Notes: generated by a model from the sequence alone, not told the origin. A DNA stretch of 38,542 bases from an uncultured Clostridia bacterium (GCA_958436475.1 CAUBKG010000014.1:1-38542); one strand, 5' to 3'. Numbered from the stretch's first letter, positions 25,281 through 32,620 are shown. A program made the numbers and translations.

Positions 25281-26616
25281 CTAAATCACTCCTTTTGTGG
25301 TATTTGATTATCCCGGCATATTTGTTTTTTATAGCCTTTATATGCTCTTTTTGATCTTTTGTAGGGCCGAAGCCCATAAACCGGCATAGATAGTCATTTT
25401 TAAGGATGCAGAAGCAGCACCGTTTATAACTAGGAATATCGATCGTGGAAGTCACGTCATCCGTATTATCCGGTATTTCTCCGTCAAAAACAACCCTTTC
25501 TTTGCCCCCCTTACAATATGGGCTTGGCCCGTTTCGCCTGATTTTATACCCTTTCTCCTGTATCTCCTTGATCGCTTCCGGCGCCAGCCCACCGCCAGTC
25601 TCAGCCCAAAACTTTTTGGAAAAATTGAATTTTTCAATATAGTGGTCCCGAATATTGGGCGGAAGCGTTTTAAGCAGGAACTCAAGGTATGATTTCCATG
25701 TATGCCCGGGCGGAAGAGTAATCTCCTTGTATCCCATTGCTTTTGTGCTGCCGTAAATTGCACCAAAATTCGCGCCCTCCACTCGCCCGACAATTTTTAC
25801 CCATGTTTCGGGCTCAATCACTCTATAAAGAGATAAATTTTTTGTCCCAAACTCAATATACGGAGAGGCTACGCGCATTGCCGACAGGGGGACGCCTGCT
25901 TTATAAAACAGATCATAAAGGTGATTATAATCAAAGCCGAATTTTCCGTTTGCGGTCCACACATCTTCCGTTTCCCAATCGTATAACGGGGAAGCGGTGT
26001 AAGTATCCTTGAATTCCGAAGTGATCCACTTTTCGCCCTTGTACGCATGCCGTTTATTTACGATGCCGCTATACCTGCGGAGAGATTCGGACGTCCTGAT
26101 CCCAAGCAGCGCCACGGTTTTGCCTCCCCCACAACAATCCCGGTACCACGGCCCAAAATGATGCGAAAAATCGGACTCAAGCATTTTATATTGATAATAC
26201 CCCAATGGATTGTTATCCAAATTGATTACTTCGGGGCGGTCCGGCATGGGGCGCACCCATATATCCCTTTTATCCGGGTCCCAGGGAAACCAATAGGGGG
26301 CAAAGCTGCTGGTGGCGTTTCTTGCCCCCAACGGGAGACAGCACCAAAACTTATCCACATAATCTGGTGCACTGTCAAAGGTTCGGGTAACAAATGCAGT
26401 AGTGTCCTTATATTGCGCCTCGAAATCCTGATGAAACAGCCCAATCCGGCGCTTGATTCCGTGGTCCGCCATATACTTAATTACGAGATGGTAAAGCAGT
26501 CCCGAATCCTTCCCGCCGGAAAATGACACGTATATATTGTCAAACTCACAAAAAACATACTTCATTCGACGGCAAAAAGCATCATATACGTTTTCATTTT
26601 TATATATTTTCTCCAT
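25234..26616 (-). CDS. ibrA: PAPS-reductase-fold protein, IbrA type
   Basis: A 460-residue protein of the adenine nucleotide alpha-hydrolase (PP-loop) superfamily. The PP-loop SGGKDS is at residues 33-38, within IYVSFSGGKDSGLLYHL. Further signs of the IbrA/DUF3440 branch are LGIRTSESLRRYSG, SPLYDWETEDVWTA and GHTWKSYLEFLLK. The C-terminal part has clustered cysteines (400, 401, 403, 411 and 457), which could hold an iron-sulfur cluster or zinc, as in DndC-like relatives; that is inference. AGGGTGA precedes the ATG, which overlaps the helicase gene by 17 bases. Reduction of sulfate is unlikely in this setting; a sulfur or nucleotide transfer linked to DNA or RNA is more plausible. Confidence 0.88.
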   Translation of the reverse strand: MEKIYKNENVYDAFCRRMKYVFCEFDNIYVSFSGGKDSGLLYHLVIKYMADHGIKRRIGLFHQDFEAQYKDTTAFVTRTFDSAPDYVDKFWCCLPLGARNATSSFAPYWFPWDPDKRDIWVRPMPDRPEVINLDNNPLGYYQYKMLESDFSHHFGPWYRDCCGGGKTVALLGIRTSESLRRYSGIVNKRHAYKGEKWITSEFKDTYTASPLYDWETEDVWTANGKFGFDYNHLYDLFYKAGVPLSAMRVASPYIEFGTKNLSLYRVIEPETWVKIVGRVEGANFGAIYGSTKAMGYKEITLPPGHTWKSYLEFLLKTLPPNIRDHYIEKFNFSKKFWAETGGGLAPEAIKEIQEKGYKIRRNGPSPYCKGGKERVVFDGEIPDNTDDVTSTIDIPSYKRCCFCILKNDYLCRFMGFGPTKDQKEHIKAIKNKYAGIIKYHKRSDLDVQKPRIQYTPCAGG

Positions 26617-28009
26617 CTTGTGTCACCCTCCCATGAATCATATCGAACAATATAGATTTCATGTTTTTGGATTTAAGGTTTTCCTTGCACATCCACAACA
26701 GCCCGCTTTTTCGCGCCAAGCTGGACTGTATGGTCTCGTCTATGCTTTCTGCAGCTATGATATCCACGATATTAACATCACGCTCCTGCCCGATCCGGTG
26801 TATCCTGTCTTCGGCCTGCTCCCGCGTTGCATAATCCCAATCATTGTTGTAAAACACTGCATTGCGGCAAAATTGCAGATTAAGTCCAAAACGCGCGCAC
26901 GATTTATTCGCCACGAAATACTGGACATTACCCCTAAACAGTTCAAGATTTGTTTTCCTCACCCGATCAGACAGATCACCATAAAAGGGGATGGCGGACC
27001 CGGACTTTCTCGAATTAAGGATAGAGGTGATCTCCTTAATTTCCCGCGTAAAGCGGCAATATATGATAACTTTTTCGCCCCCGAATTTATCCAATGAGGT
27101 AAGTAGCGCCTGTGTCCTCGGATTATCCAGAGGATTGGTGAAACAAGGATATTTAACATAATGATAATTATTATCGTCGATATCCAGTACCCACCCTGAT
27201 GTGACCGCCTGCAACGCACCAAAAAGCCGATATATTGTTTCGGGCCGTATTTCGTCAATATCCAGCATGAGACGCTCCGCAACCTCATCATAGTGTTTGA
27301 TCTGCTCATCTGTCAAATTAAAATAGCGTTTTTCATGCTTTTTCGGGGGAAGGGAGAGACAGTCAGCTTTACGTATCTCATAGGTGTATGGTGCTATTTT
27401 ATCGGTAAGATAATCAACATTTAGTACCCGTCGGACACGGCCCGGATGATTTTCATCGAATTCCAAGTGATTCGCCGCAAAGGACCAGTATGACCGATAC
27501 CCTAAGATGCGCCAATCTAATAGATACCATTGGGAATAAAGGTCGGCCATATTTTTAGATATGGGCGTGCCGTTGAGGATTATTTTGTACTCACACAGTG
27601 CTGCAATACTGGTAATGTTGCGTGTGCGCAGCGCATACGGATTTTTTACCAGTAGGCTTTCATCCACGACTAAAAACAGTTTTTCCCGCCGGCTTAGTTC
27701 ATGCAATTCCTGATTTGTCCTGACACTTGCAGATAAAGTCTCAATGGACCGTATCGTTATAAACGGTCGCCATCCATCGGCGTGCTTGTCAAGATTCTCC
27801 ACCAAATCGCCGGAGGACATAACGCTATAGGGGCACAGCCATAAAACATGTGTTACCTTCCCTTTTTCTAGGCGGTGCTGGACCAGCTCCAGCGCCGCCC
27901 TTGTTTTGCCTGTTCCCATATCCATGTATAAAGCACCGACTTTCAAGCGGGAAAGCTTTTCGATTGCTTCCCGCTGGAAAGAATATGGGGCTGTCTTGAG
28001 TTTAAACAT
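26600..28009 (-). CDS. SNF2-like DEAD/DEAH helicase
   Basis: A 469-residue superfamily 2 ATPase. Motif I MDMGTGKT is at residues 29-36, motif II is VVDES at 114-118 with Ser in place of the usual Ala or Glu of DEAH/DEAD, motif III-like NGTP is at 146-149, and motif VI QAEDRIHRIGQ is at 398-408, a hallmark of SNF2 proteins. Such enzymes move along double-stranded DNA rather than unwind it. The first 10 residues already include the Q-like YSFQREAIE. It overlaps the genes on both sides by 8 and 17 bases, so helicase and IbrA are probably made together. It could deliver the IbrAB proteins to DNA; that is inference. Confidence 0.92.
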   Translation of the reverse strand: MFKLKTAPYSFQREAIEKLSRLKVGALYMDMGTGKTRAALELVQHRLEKGKVTHVLWLCPYSVMSSGDLVENLDKHADGWRPFITIRSIETLSASVRTNQELHELSRREKLFLVVDESLLVKNPYALRTRNITSIAALCEYKIILNGTPISKNMADLYSQWYLLDWRILGYRSYWSFAANHLEFDENHPGRVRRVLNVDYLTDKIAPYTYEIRKADCLSLPPKKHEKRYFNLTDEQIKHYDEVAERLMLDIDEIRPETIYRLFGALQAVTSGWVLDIDDNNYHYVKYPCFTNPLDNPRTQALLTSLDKFGGEKVIIYCRFTREIKEITSILNSRKSGSAIPFYGDLSDRVRKTNLELFRGNVQYFVANKSCARFGLNLQFCRNAVFYNNDWDYATREQAEDRIHRIGQERDVNIVDIIAAESIDETIQSSLARKSGLLWMCKENLKSKNMKSILFDMIHGRVTQDGENI

Positions 28010-29147
28010 CGTCCCTTAAATCCTCCAACACTTCACGCGAGCTTTTCAGTATATTGGCCAGTTTATCTTCCGGTACCGGTGCAGGGGCGGGCTCAGACGG
28101 TTTAACTGCGCGGGCGTCGATCTCTCGGTATTCTGCAATCAGTTTCTTGGCCGCAGGGGATATCTCAAAACCCAATACCTCTGCAAAATCCTCAACCTGA
28201 TTATAATATTCCGGCGGTACTATTACGGCCGGGCTGTCCCACTTGCTCTGCGGCAGCAACCGCGCCTTTTTATACAGTTCTTCATCTCCGCGGGGAAACA
28301 TAATTGCAAACCATCCTTCGTGCCGATATCCTTTGCCGGTACATACAATCCATCGGTCGCATTTGGGGATGAATTTTGCTTCCACGGCGGCCTTGCGAAG
28401 CTCGTCATCATAAATTCGTACGCGGAATCCGGCGAGGAGAAGAGCGTTGCCAATTTCTGCGGCGCGATCTTTTGGATCGCCCGTTGTATCACCCGAAGGG
28501 TGTACCCAAGCTTTGCAATCCCTGTCCCACGCAAATCCGCGAGATTTTACGATGTTGCGTAAATTGTCATCAATCACGCTGCGGACCGTTGCACACCCGT
28601 TTATGATCGCGATTTCGGCAATGGTATCGCTCTTGCGGTTTTCGGGGGATACAATCGCTTCTGCTGCCGCATCAATAGCCTGCTGTTTGTTTTCCTCGCG
28701 TTCAGGCGACGCTTCTGTATTTCCGATATTCTCCCTATATACTTCGGACAGGAGGGCTTCCACGCTTAATCGGTTCCGCTCAATCCACCAAGATGATTTG
28801 GTCTTTTTGAGGATTATTTCTTTTGTCTTCTCACAGCGGGCAATCCCTTCCGTACATTTTTTTTGCTGTGCTTCTGCTTCAGCAATGCGCCTTTCCAAAA
28901 ATGCATCGTAGTTATTTAAAAATGTACGACGTATTGTTGTGGCCCAAGCAATTTGTTTTTCCGTTCCAGTGAGAGCGGGTAGCATGTTTGCTTCATCCGC
29001 TGCAACAGCTTCGCGAGCAGTTTTAGCTTGACAGTCCGGGCAATCACAGCATTCCATCCTGCGAATCTGGCGCTCTCTGTCAGTGTTCTTTCCGTACAGT
29101 TCTATAACTCCGGTATGTCCGCATTTGTAAGTGATATCGTATTTCAT
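28002..29147 (-). CDS. Cys-rich N-terminal protein with DUF5710-like motif
   Basis: A 381-residue protein, first in the helicase/IbrAB operon. The N-terminus has KCGHTGVIELYG and a CCDCPDC run near residue 35, a probable zinc ribbon. A long charged helix region (about 75-160) follows. The second half has SRGFAWDRDCKAWVHP, which resembles the short motif found in DUF5710/HARP-like domains, and YYNQVEDFAEVLGFEIS. These parts are seen next to or fused with SNF2 proteins, so it may be an accessory DNA-binding partner of the helicase. The open frame reaches 29201, but the ATG at 29147 has AGGGGAGA ahead and lies downstream of promoter P2. Confidence 0.8.
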   Translation of the reverse strand: MKYDITYKCGHTGVIELYGKNTDRERQIRRMECCDCPDCQAKTAREAVAADEANMLPALTGTEKQIAWATTIRRTFLNNYDAFLERRIAEAEAQQKKCTEGIARCEKTKEIILKKTKSSWWIERNRLSVEALLSEVYRENIGNTEASPEREENKQQAIDAAAEAIVSPENRKSDTIAEIAIINGCATVRSVIDDNLRNIVKSRGFAWDRDCKAWVHPSGDTTGDPKDRAAEIGNALLLAGFRVRIYDDELRKAAVEAKFIPKCDRWIVCTGKGYRHEGWFAIMFPRGDEELYKKARLLPQSKWDSPAVIVPPEYYNQVEDFAEVLGFEISPAAKKLIAEYREIDARAVKPSEPAPAPVPEDKLANILKSSREVLEDLRDDV

Positions 29148-29164
29148 ATTATCTCCCCTTTTTC

Positions 29165-29202
29165 TTGATTCTATTATACCGTACACGTGGGCGGTTGTCA
29201 AG
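29165..29202 (-). repeat. 38-bp promoter repeat, copy 2
   Basis: Thirty-eight bases are identical to 29269-29306 in opposite orientation, so the two divergent promoters form a perfect inverted repeat separated by 66 bases. Confidence 0.92.
29173..29201 (-). promoter_or_regulatory. Consensus promoter P2 with palindromic operator
   Basis: TTGACA (29196-29201) and TATAAT (29173-29178) are exact on the minus strand with a 17-base spacer. The spacer and its edges contain ACCGnnCACGTGnnCGGT, a dyad that a dimeric repressor could bind between the -35 and -10. It drives the six-gene helicase/IbrAB/XRE operon. Confidence 0.9.
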
Positions 29203-29258
29203 ATGTTTTTAAGATTTTTTCAATGGGAGGATAAATAGATAAAAATTTTGAAAAATGC

Positions 29259-29309
29259 AATAAAAGTCCTTGACAACCGCCCACGTGTACGGTATAATAG
29301 AATCAAACA
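29259..29309 (+). repeat. 51-bp promoter repeat, copy 3
   Basis: This copy is 49/51 identical to the segment at 24008-24058, beyond what promoter consensus alone explains, so the promoter was duplicated as a block. Confidence 0.9.
29270..29298 (+). promoter_or_regulatory. Consensus promoter P3 with palindromic operator
   Basis: TTGACA at 29270-29275 and TATAAT at 29293-29298 are exact consensus, 17 bases apart, with the ACCGnnCACGTGnnCGGT dyad at 29276-29293. It faces away from P2 and drives the 59-residue gene. Confidence 0.9.
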
Positions 29310-29328
29310 GATACAGGAGGAAAAAACG

Positions 29329-29508
29329 ATGAATGAAACAGAAAAAATTACTCTGCGCGCCATAACTGATGACATTGATAATATCTTAGACCGACTGCTC
29401 GCGTTTGCGGATGAACGGACAGAAATCAATATGGCCATCATGCATCTGACAGAGGCAGCGGATAACCTAAATAGGGTTATTGAGGGGACCGGATTATCCG
29501 ACGCATAA
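29329..29508 (+). CDS. Small acidic helical protein under promoter P3
   Basis: A 59-residue protein beginning MNETEKITLRAITDDIDN. It is acidic, lacks Cys, and looks like two helices with a leucine and isoleucine heptad pattern, so it may form dimers or bind a partner. I use ATG 29329, which has AGGAGG nine bases or so ahead and lies 31 bases after the -10; an open frame back to 29248 would cover the promoter itself. It ends before a strong hairpin. I do not recognise the family. A small product under such a strong, repressible promoter could be an antirepressor, anti-defence protein or toxin-like effector; none is shown by the sequence. Confidence 0.72.
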   Translation: MNETEKITLRAITDDIDNILDRLLAFADERTEINMAIMHLTEAADNLNRVIEGTGLSDA

Positions 29509-29521
29509 AAGCACAAAAAAA

Positions 29522-29565
29522 CTGACAAAAAGCGCCGAAGGAAATCCTTCGGCGCTTTTTGTCAG
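29522..29565. terminator. Bidirectional terminator with 21-bp stem
   Basis: A perfect 21-bp inverted repeat (29522-29542 with 29545-29565) closes a 2-base AA gap and contains A5 and T5 runs. It ends the small plus-strand gene and the minus-strand DUF4367 gene, whose TGA stop lies inside the stem. Confidence 0.9.
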
Positions 29566-30323
29566 CTATCGATCCCGACATTTTCCTCCCGCAGAGACAG
29601 GGCGATTTTGACCATCTCATCTTTGCCCATCACATCGTCGGACACGACATAAGCGTATGACCCATCATTCCAAATTAAGGTGTTGCCCGCGGAGTATTCG
29701 GATTTTGACGTGTGCGTGATATATACCGCATTATACCCATCCATGTCAAAAAACTCCGCCGTGGTGTGCTTTGCGCTCGGGACGGTGACCGACCACCCGA
29801 TTAGAGATATGGGGTATTGACTGTATGACAAGATGTATTTGCCGTGTGTCCACCCGCGGGTTACCCTGTGCTGATTGATCTTGCTAATATCCTCCTCGAT
29901 TTGGAAGCCCTCGGGGATATACTGGGGAGCATATACTGTCTCGATTAACGGCGGGAGTGTCCGGCTTTTATCGTTTTCCGGGCGCGTAAACGTGAGCTCC
30001 GATTGCTCCATGTCATTATACTCACTGGATATCGACATATCAAACGACCGGCCCCGGCGGGGGTACGGCCACTGATATGCGATACACACACTGACGGCGA
30101 TGCAAGCAAGCAGGATGATTGCGGCAACCAAAATAATCATGCGCCGCCGCGACCATCGGCGTGTAACGGTTAACTCTTTGAGGCTGTTGCGGAGGCGGTC
30201 GTCTAAATTGGGGGACGGTGCATACTCCGTGAGATCGTGCGGGATGCTATCCAGCAAAGCCCGCATATACTCGTCAAACGCCAGCTTGATAATGAGGTCG
30301 TTTTGCTTGTTAATCTTAGGCAT
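29562..30323 (-). CDS. DUF4367-type membrane protein, putative anti-sigma partner
   Basis: A 253-residue protein. Residues 1-55 are cytoplasmic and helical (IKLAFDEYMRALLDSIPHDL), residues about 60-83 form one membrane helix (MIILVAAIILLACIAVSVCI), and the outer part is a DUF4367-like domain with YAPQYIPEGFQIEED and the end YVVSDDVMGKDEMVKIALSL. In Clostridia this domain is typical of proteins encoded after an ECF sigma factor, where the inner part restrains sigma and the outer part senses the envelope. Its ATG overlaps the sigma stop by 8 bases. The anti-sigma role is inferred from pairing and topology. Confidence 0.85.
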   Translation of the reverse strand: MPKINKQNDLIIKLAFDEYMRALLDSIPHDLTEYAPSPNLDDRLRNSLKELTVTRRWSRRRMIILVAAIILLACIAVSVCIAYQWPYPRRGRSFDMSISSEYNDMEQSELTFTRPENDKSRTLPPLIETVYAPQYIPEGFQIEEDISKINQHRVTRGWTHGKYILSYSQYPISLIGWSVTVPSAKHTTAEFFDMDGYNAVYITHTSKSEYSAGNTLIWNDGSYAYVVSDDVMGKDEMVKIALSLREENVGIDS

Positions 30324-30858
30324 GACGCGCCTCTTGATACATCCGGTTCATGAGCATCTGGCGGCCTCGGTGTACCCGCTCTTTTATTGCGTGCGGGGTA
30401 GTACCTAATAGCCCCGCCGCCTGTTTGTATGTCAATCCCCCCGAAAACACGCACCACATGGTGCTGGCATAATCCTCCGGCAATTGATTGATAACGGCAA
30501 CCATATTTGACACATCACTTTTTTGGAGTAGGACCTTGTCGGGCTCCGGCTTATAGTCCGGGATTGCTTCCGCCTCCTCGATGGGGGTAACCGGGTGGTA
30601 CTTGCGGAGGATATCCACACAGGCGTTTTTAACCGCGGCAGCCAGATAACTGCGCGCAGATGCAGCGGGTATATCCAAAACGGAGTTTTTGCGGGAGGCC
30701 AGGCGCATAAATGCATTGTGCATGGCGTCCTCGGCATCTTGCTCTTTTAGCCTCTGACGTGCTATGTACATCATCATATCGCGGTATGTGTTATACAGAT
30801 CGGTAAAATATTCCCGCTCCTCCGGTGTGTTGAGGAGCGACAGATAAATAAATAACAT
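30316..30858 (-). CDS. ECF-type RNA polymerase sigma factor
   Basis: A 180-residue sigma-70 family protein with region 2 (YNTYRDMMMYIARQRLKEQDAEDAMHN split at the turn, where the QDAEDAMHNAFMRL run is typical) and region 4 (LPEDYASTMWCVFSGGLTYK, then AAGLLGTTPHAIKERVHRGR) joined by a linker. It should direct polymerase to a small set of promoters. I use ATG 30858 with GGGTGAT ahead; the frame is open to 30912 without a better site. It may belong to the host or be carried by the prophage: codon use is nearer to the prophage than to the GC-rich host genes beyond the tRNA. Confidence 0.9.
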   Translation of the reverse strand: MLFIYLSLLNTPEEREYFTDLYNTYRDMMMYIARQRLKEQDAEDAMHNAFMRLASRKNSVLDIPAASARSYLAAAVKNACVDILRKYHPVTPIEEAEAIPDYKPEPDKVLLQKSDVSNMVAVINQLPEDYASTMWCVFSGGLTYKQAAGLLGTTPHAIKERVHRGRQMLMNRMYQEARHA

Positions 30859-30934
30859 ATGTATCACCCATAAGTATTTTACCCTTGCAACAACTCCGAG
30901 GGAATACTCCAAATTATGGGGGGGTGTTTAATCC

Positions 30935-30958
30935 TGACTTGCATCTTGACTTGCACTT
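30935..30958 (+). repeat. Two tandem 12-bp direct repeats
   Basis: TGACTTGCATCT is followed at once by TGACTTGCACTT, two copies with ten of twelve bases identical. They lie between the sigma gene and the tRNA. Short direct repeats beside a tRNA can be integrase arm-type sites, but the pair may also be chance. Confidence 0.4.
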
Positions 30959-31030
30959 TTACGATGTTTTGCGATTTTTTATGGCGGTTTTAGGTAATAT
31001 TTTTTATGCGCTATGTTTTTTGATAAAAAG

Positions 31031-31076
31031 AAAAACGTCTAAAAACCTTTGTGTTTCAAGGTTTTTAGACGTTTTT
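31031..31076. terminator. Terminator downstream of tRNA-Lys
   Basis: A perfect 19-bp inverted repeat (31031-31049 with 31058-31076) with an 8-base loop and T5/A5 ends lies 6 bases after the tRNA 3' end on the minus strand. It can stop transcription in either direction. Confidence 0.88.
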
Positions 31077-31081
31077 ATGAT

Positions 31082-31157
31082 TGGTGACCCATCGGAGATT
31101 CGAACTCCGGACACCTTGATTAAAAGTCAAGTGCTCTGCCAACTGAGCTAATGGGTC
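31082..31157 (-). tRNA. tRNA-Lys (anticodon TTT)
   Basis: Read on the minus strand the sequence folds as a full cloverleaf: acceptor GACCCAT with ATGGGTC, D arm GCTCAGTTGGCAGAGC, anticodon arm CTTGA-CTTTTAA-TCAAG with TTT at the centre, T arm CGGAG-TTCGAAT-CTCCG, discriminator A and an encoded CCA. The 3' end faces the prophage side, the usual orientation for a tRNA used as a phage integration site. Confidence 0.98.
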
Positions 31158-31173
31158 AAACGAGAACTATGAT

Positions 31174-31202
31174 ATTATAGCAACCGGCCTTGGAAATGTC
31201 AA
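31174..31202 (-). promoter_or_regulatory. Promoter of tRNA-Lys
   Basis: TTGACA (31197-31202) and TATAAT (31174-31179) are exact consensus on the minus strand, 17 bases apart, and 16 bases ahead of the tRNA. Confidence 0.9.
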
Positions 31203-31275
31203 GTGTTCCCTTTTACTTTTATTCTCGGAGCGGGAAAAAGCCCCGTCCCCCTTAGCATCCCGCTCCCGGGTTCGT

Positions 31276-32502
31276 TTATCCGCCCGAAAAATGAAAGCTG
31301 CACCCGGAAACGGCCGCATGCTCCCCGAGCAGGGAAGCGCGGGTCACGGCATCCTCACCGAAGCGCTCGCGCATCCGGTCGGCGGCCGCTTCCAGCCGCC
31401 CGGCCCGCTTTTCCCGCCGGACGTCGCTGAAAAAAGAGAGCTGGAAGGACTCCCTTTCCCCCATCAGGCCGCCGACGCGCAGCCCCATCGAGCGCAGCGG
31501 CTCCCGCCCGTTCCAGTTCTTTTGGAGGAGCTCACGCAAAGCCGGATATATGGTTCCCGAAAGGCAGGTGGGAAGAGGGAGACGGCAGGAGAATTCCTTC
31601 CAGCAGAGGCGGGAATCCCGCAGGCCTAAAAACGCGGAGGAGGCATAAAAGCCCTGCCCGCGCAGGCGGGCCGCAACGTGCTCGCAGAGAAAGAGCAGCA
31701 GGCGCCCGGCGTCTTCCATAGAAGCGATATCCTGCCCGGGAGTTACGCTGTTGCCGATGCTTTTGACCGGGTCGCGCTCCGCCTCCCGCAGCACCGGGAT
31801 GCGCTCCAGCCCGTTTGCCGCGCGCCAGAGGGAAAGCCCGTTTTTGCCGAGCGTGCCGGAAAGCACCCCGGCGGGTGTGCGCGCTAACTGCCCGATGGTG
31901 AAAATGCCCATGCTGCGGGAAAGCGTTTTTGCGGTGGCGGGGCCGACGCCCAAAAGCTCAGTAACAGGGACGTCGCTTATCTGCTCCGCAAAGGTTTCCC
32001 GGGGCAGCAAGCATATCCCTTCGGGCGGGCACAGCCCGCTGCCGAGCTTTGAAAGCGTCTTGCTGAAGCTCACGCCCACCGAAACGCCAAGGCCCAGCTC
32101 TTCTTTTACCGCGCGCTGTATTTTCTGCGCGATTTCCCGCCCGCTTCCGAACAGCAGGCGGCTGCCGGTCACATCCAGCCAGCATTCGTCGATGCCGAAG
32201 GGCTCCGCCTGATCGGTAAAACGCCCGTAAACCGCGCGCACGCGGCGGGAATAATCGAGATAACGGTCGTAATGGGGGGCAACAATCGTAAGGTCCGGGC
32301 ATTTCTGCTTTGCCTGCCATACGGCCTCCGCCGTTTTTACCCCCATCGCCCGCGCCGGCGGGTTTTTCGCCAGCACGATGCCGTGGCGCTCCTCTACGCT
32401 CCCGCACACCGCCATAGGAACCTCCTTGAGCTCCGGGTGCGAAAGGCATTCCACAGATGCAAAAAAGTTATTTAAATCGGAATGAAGAATCACTCGTTCC
32501 AT
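31276..32502 (-). CDS. dinB: Y-family DNA polymerase IV
   Basis: This 408-residue translesion polymerase lets replication pass damaged bases. The N-terminus has HSDLNNFFASVECLSHPEL, with the first metal-binding Asp, followed by AVCGSVEERHGIVLAKNPPA. The second catalytic site is EPFGIDECWLDVTGS, with the paired acidic D-E. A helix-hairpin-helix segment is VTELLGVGPATAKTL, and the C-terminal little-finger region completes the protein. Odd: in SVGVSFSKTLSKLGSGLCPPEG the usual NK and SD..KP of the family are changed to SK and SGLCPP. The start follows GGAGGCGG. A LexA box upstream shows SOS control. Family call is firm; activity depends on these changes. Confidence 0.95.
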   Translation of the reverse strand: MERVILHSDLNNFFASVECLSHPELKEVPMAVCGSVEERHGIVLAKNPPARAMGVKTAEAVWQAKQKCPDLTIVAPHYDRYLDYSRRVRAVYGRFTDQAEPFGIDECWLDVTGSRLLFGSGREIAQKIQRAVKEELGLGVSVGVSFSKTLSKLGSGLCPPEGICLLPRETFAEQISDVPVTELLGVGPATAKTLSRSMGIFTIGQLARTPAGVLSGTLGKNGLSLWRAANGLERIPVLREAERDPVKSIGNSVTPGQDIASMEDAGRLLLFLCEHVAARLRGQGFYASSAFLGLRDSRLCWKEFSCRLPLPTCLSGTIYPALRELLQKNWNGREPLRSMGLRVGGLMGERESFQLSFFSDVRREKRAGRLEAAADRMRERFGEDAVTRASLLGEHAAVSGCSFHFSGG

Positions 32503-32513
32503 AAGTCCGCCTC

Positions 32514-32527
32514 CGAACGTATGTTCT
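32514..32527. promoter_or_regulatory. LexA/DinR operator (SOS box)
   Basis: CGAACGTATGTTCT contains a perfect GAACnnnnGTTC palindrome, the Gram-positive LexA site. It lies between the dinB -10 and its ribosome binding site, where bound LexA would block transcription until DNA damage. Confidence 0.93.
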
Positions 32528-32533
32528 AAAACA

Positions 32534-32562
32534 AGTATAGCCGGGAGCCTGTCTCTTTACAA
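32534..32562 (-). promoter_or_regulatory. Promoter of dinB
   Basis: On the minus strand TTGTAA (32557-32562) and TATACT (32534-32539) are 17 bases apart, with the LexA box directly downstream over the expected start of transcription. Confidence 0.75.
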
Positions 32563-32620
32563 CCTGAAATATTTTCCAAGGCGTGCTAAGGAAAAAGGCG
32601 GAATTTTTCCGGCGGGGGGA

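Noticed and set aside
30885..31151. Open frame of 88 codons across the tRNA-Lys
   Set aside because: Its end (SEIRTPDTLIKSQVLCQLS) is the antisense translation of tRNA-Lys, a well-known false protein; there is no ribosome binding site.
31227..31266. GGAGCGGGA/TCCCGCTCC inverted repeat after dinB
   Set aside because: The loop is 22 bases and no T-run follows on either strand, so I do not call it a terminator, though it may help end dinB transcription.
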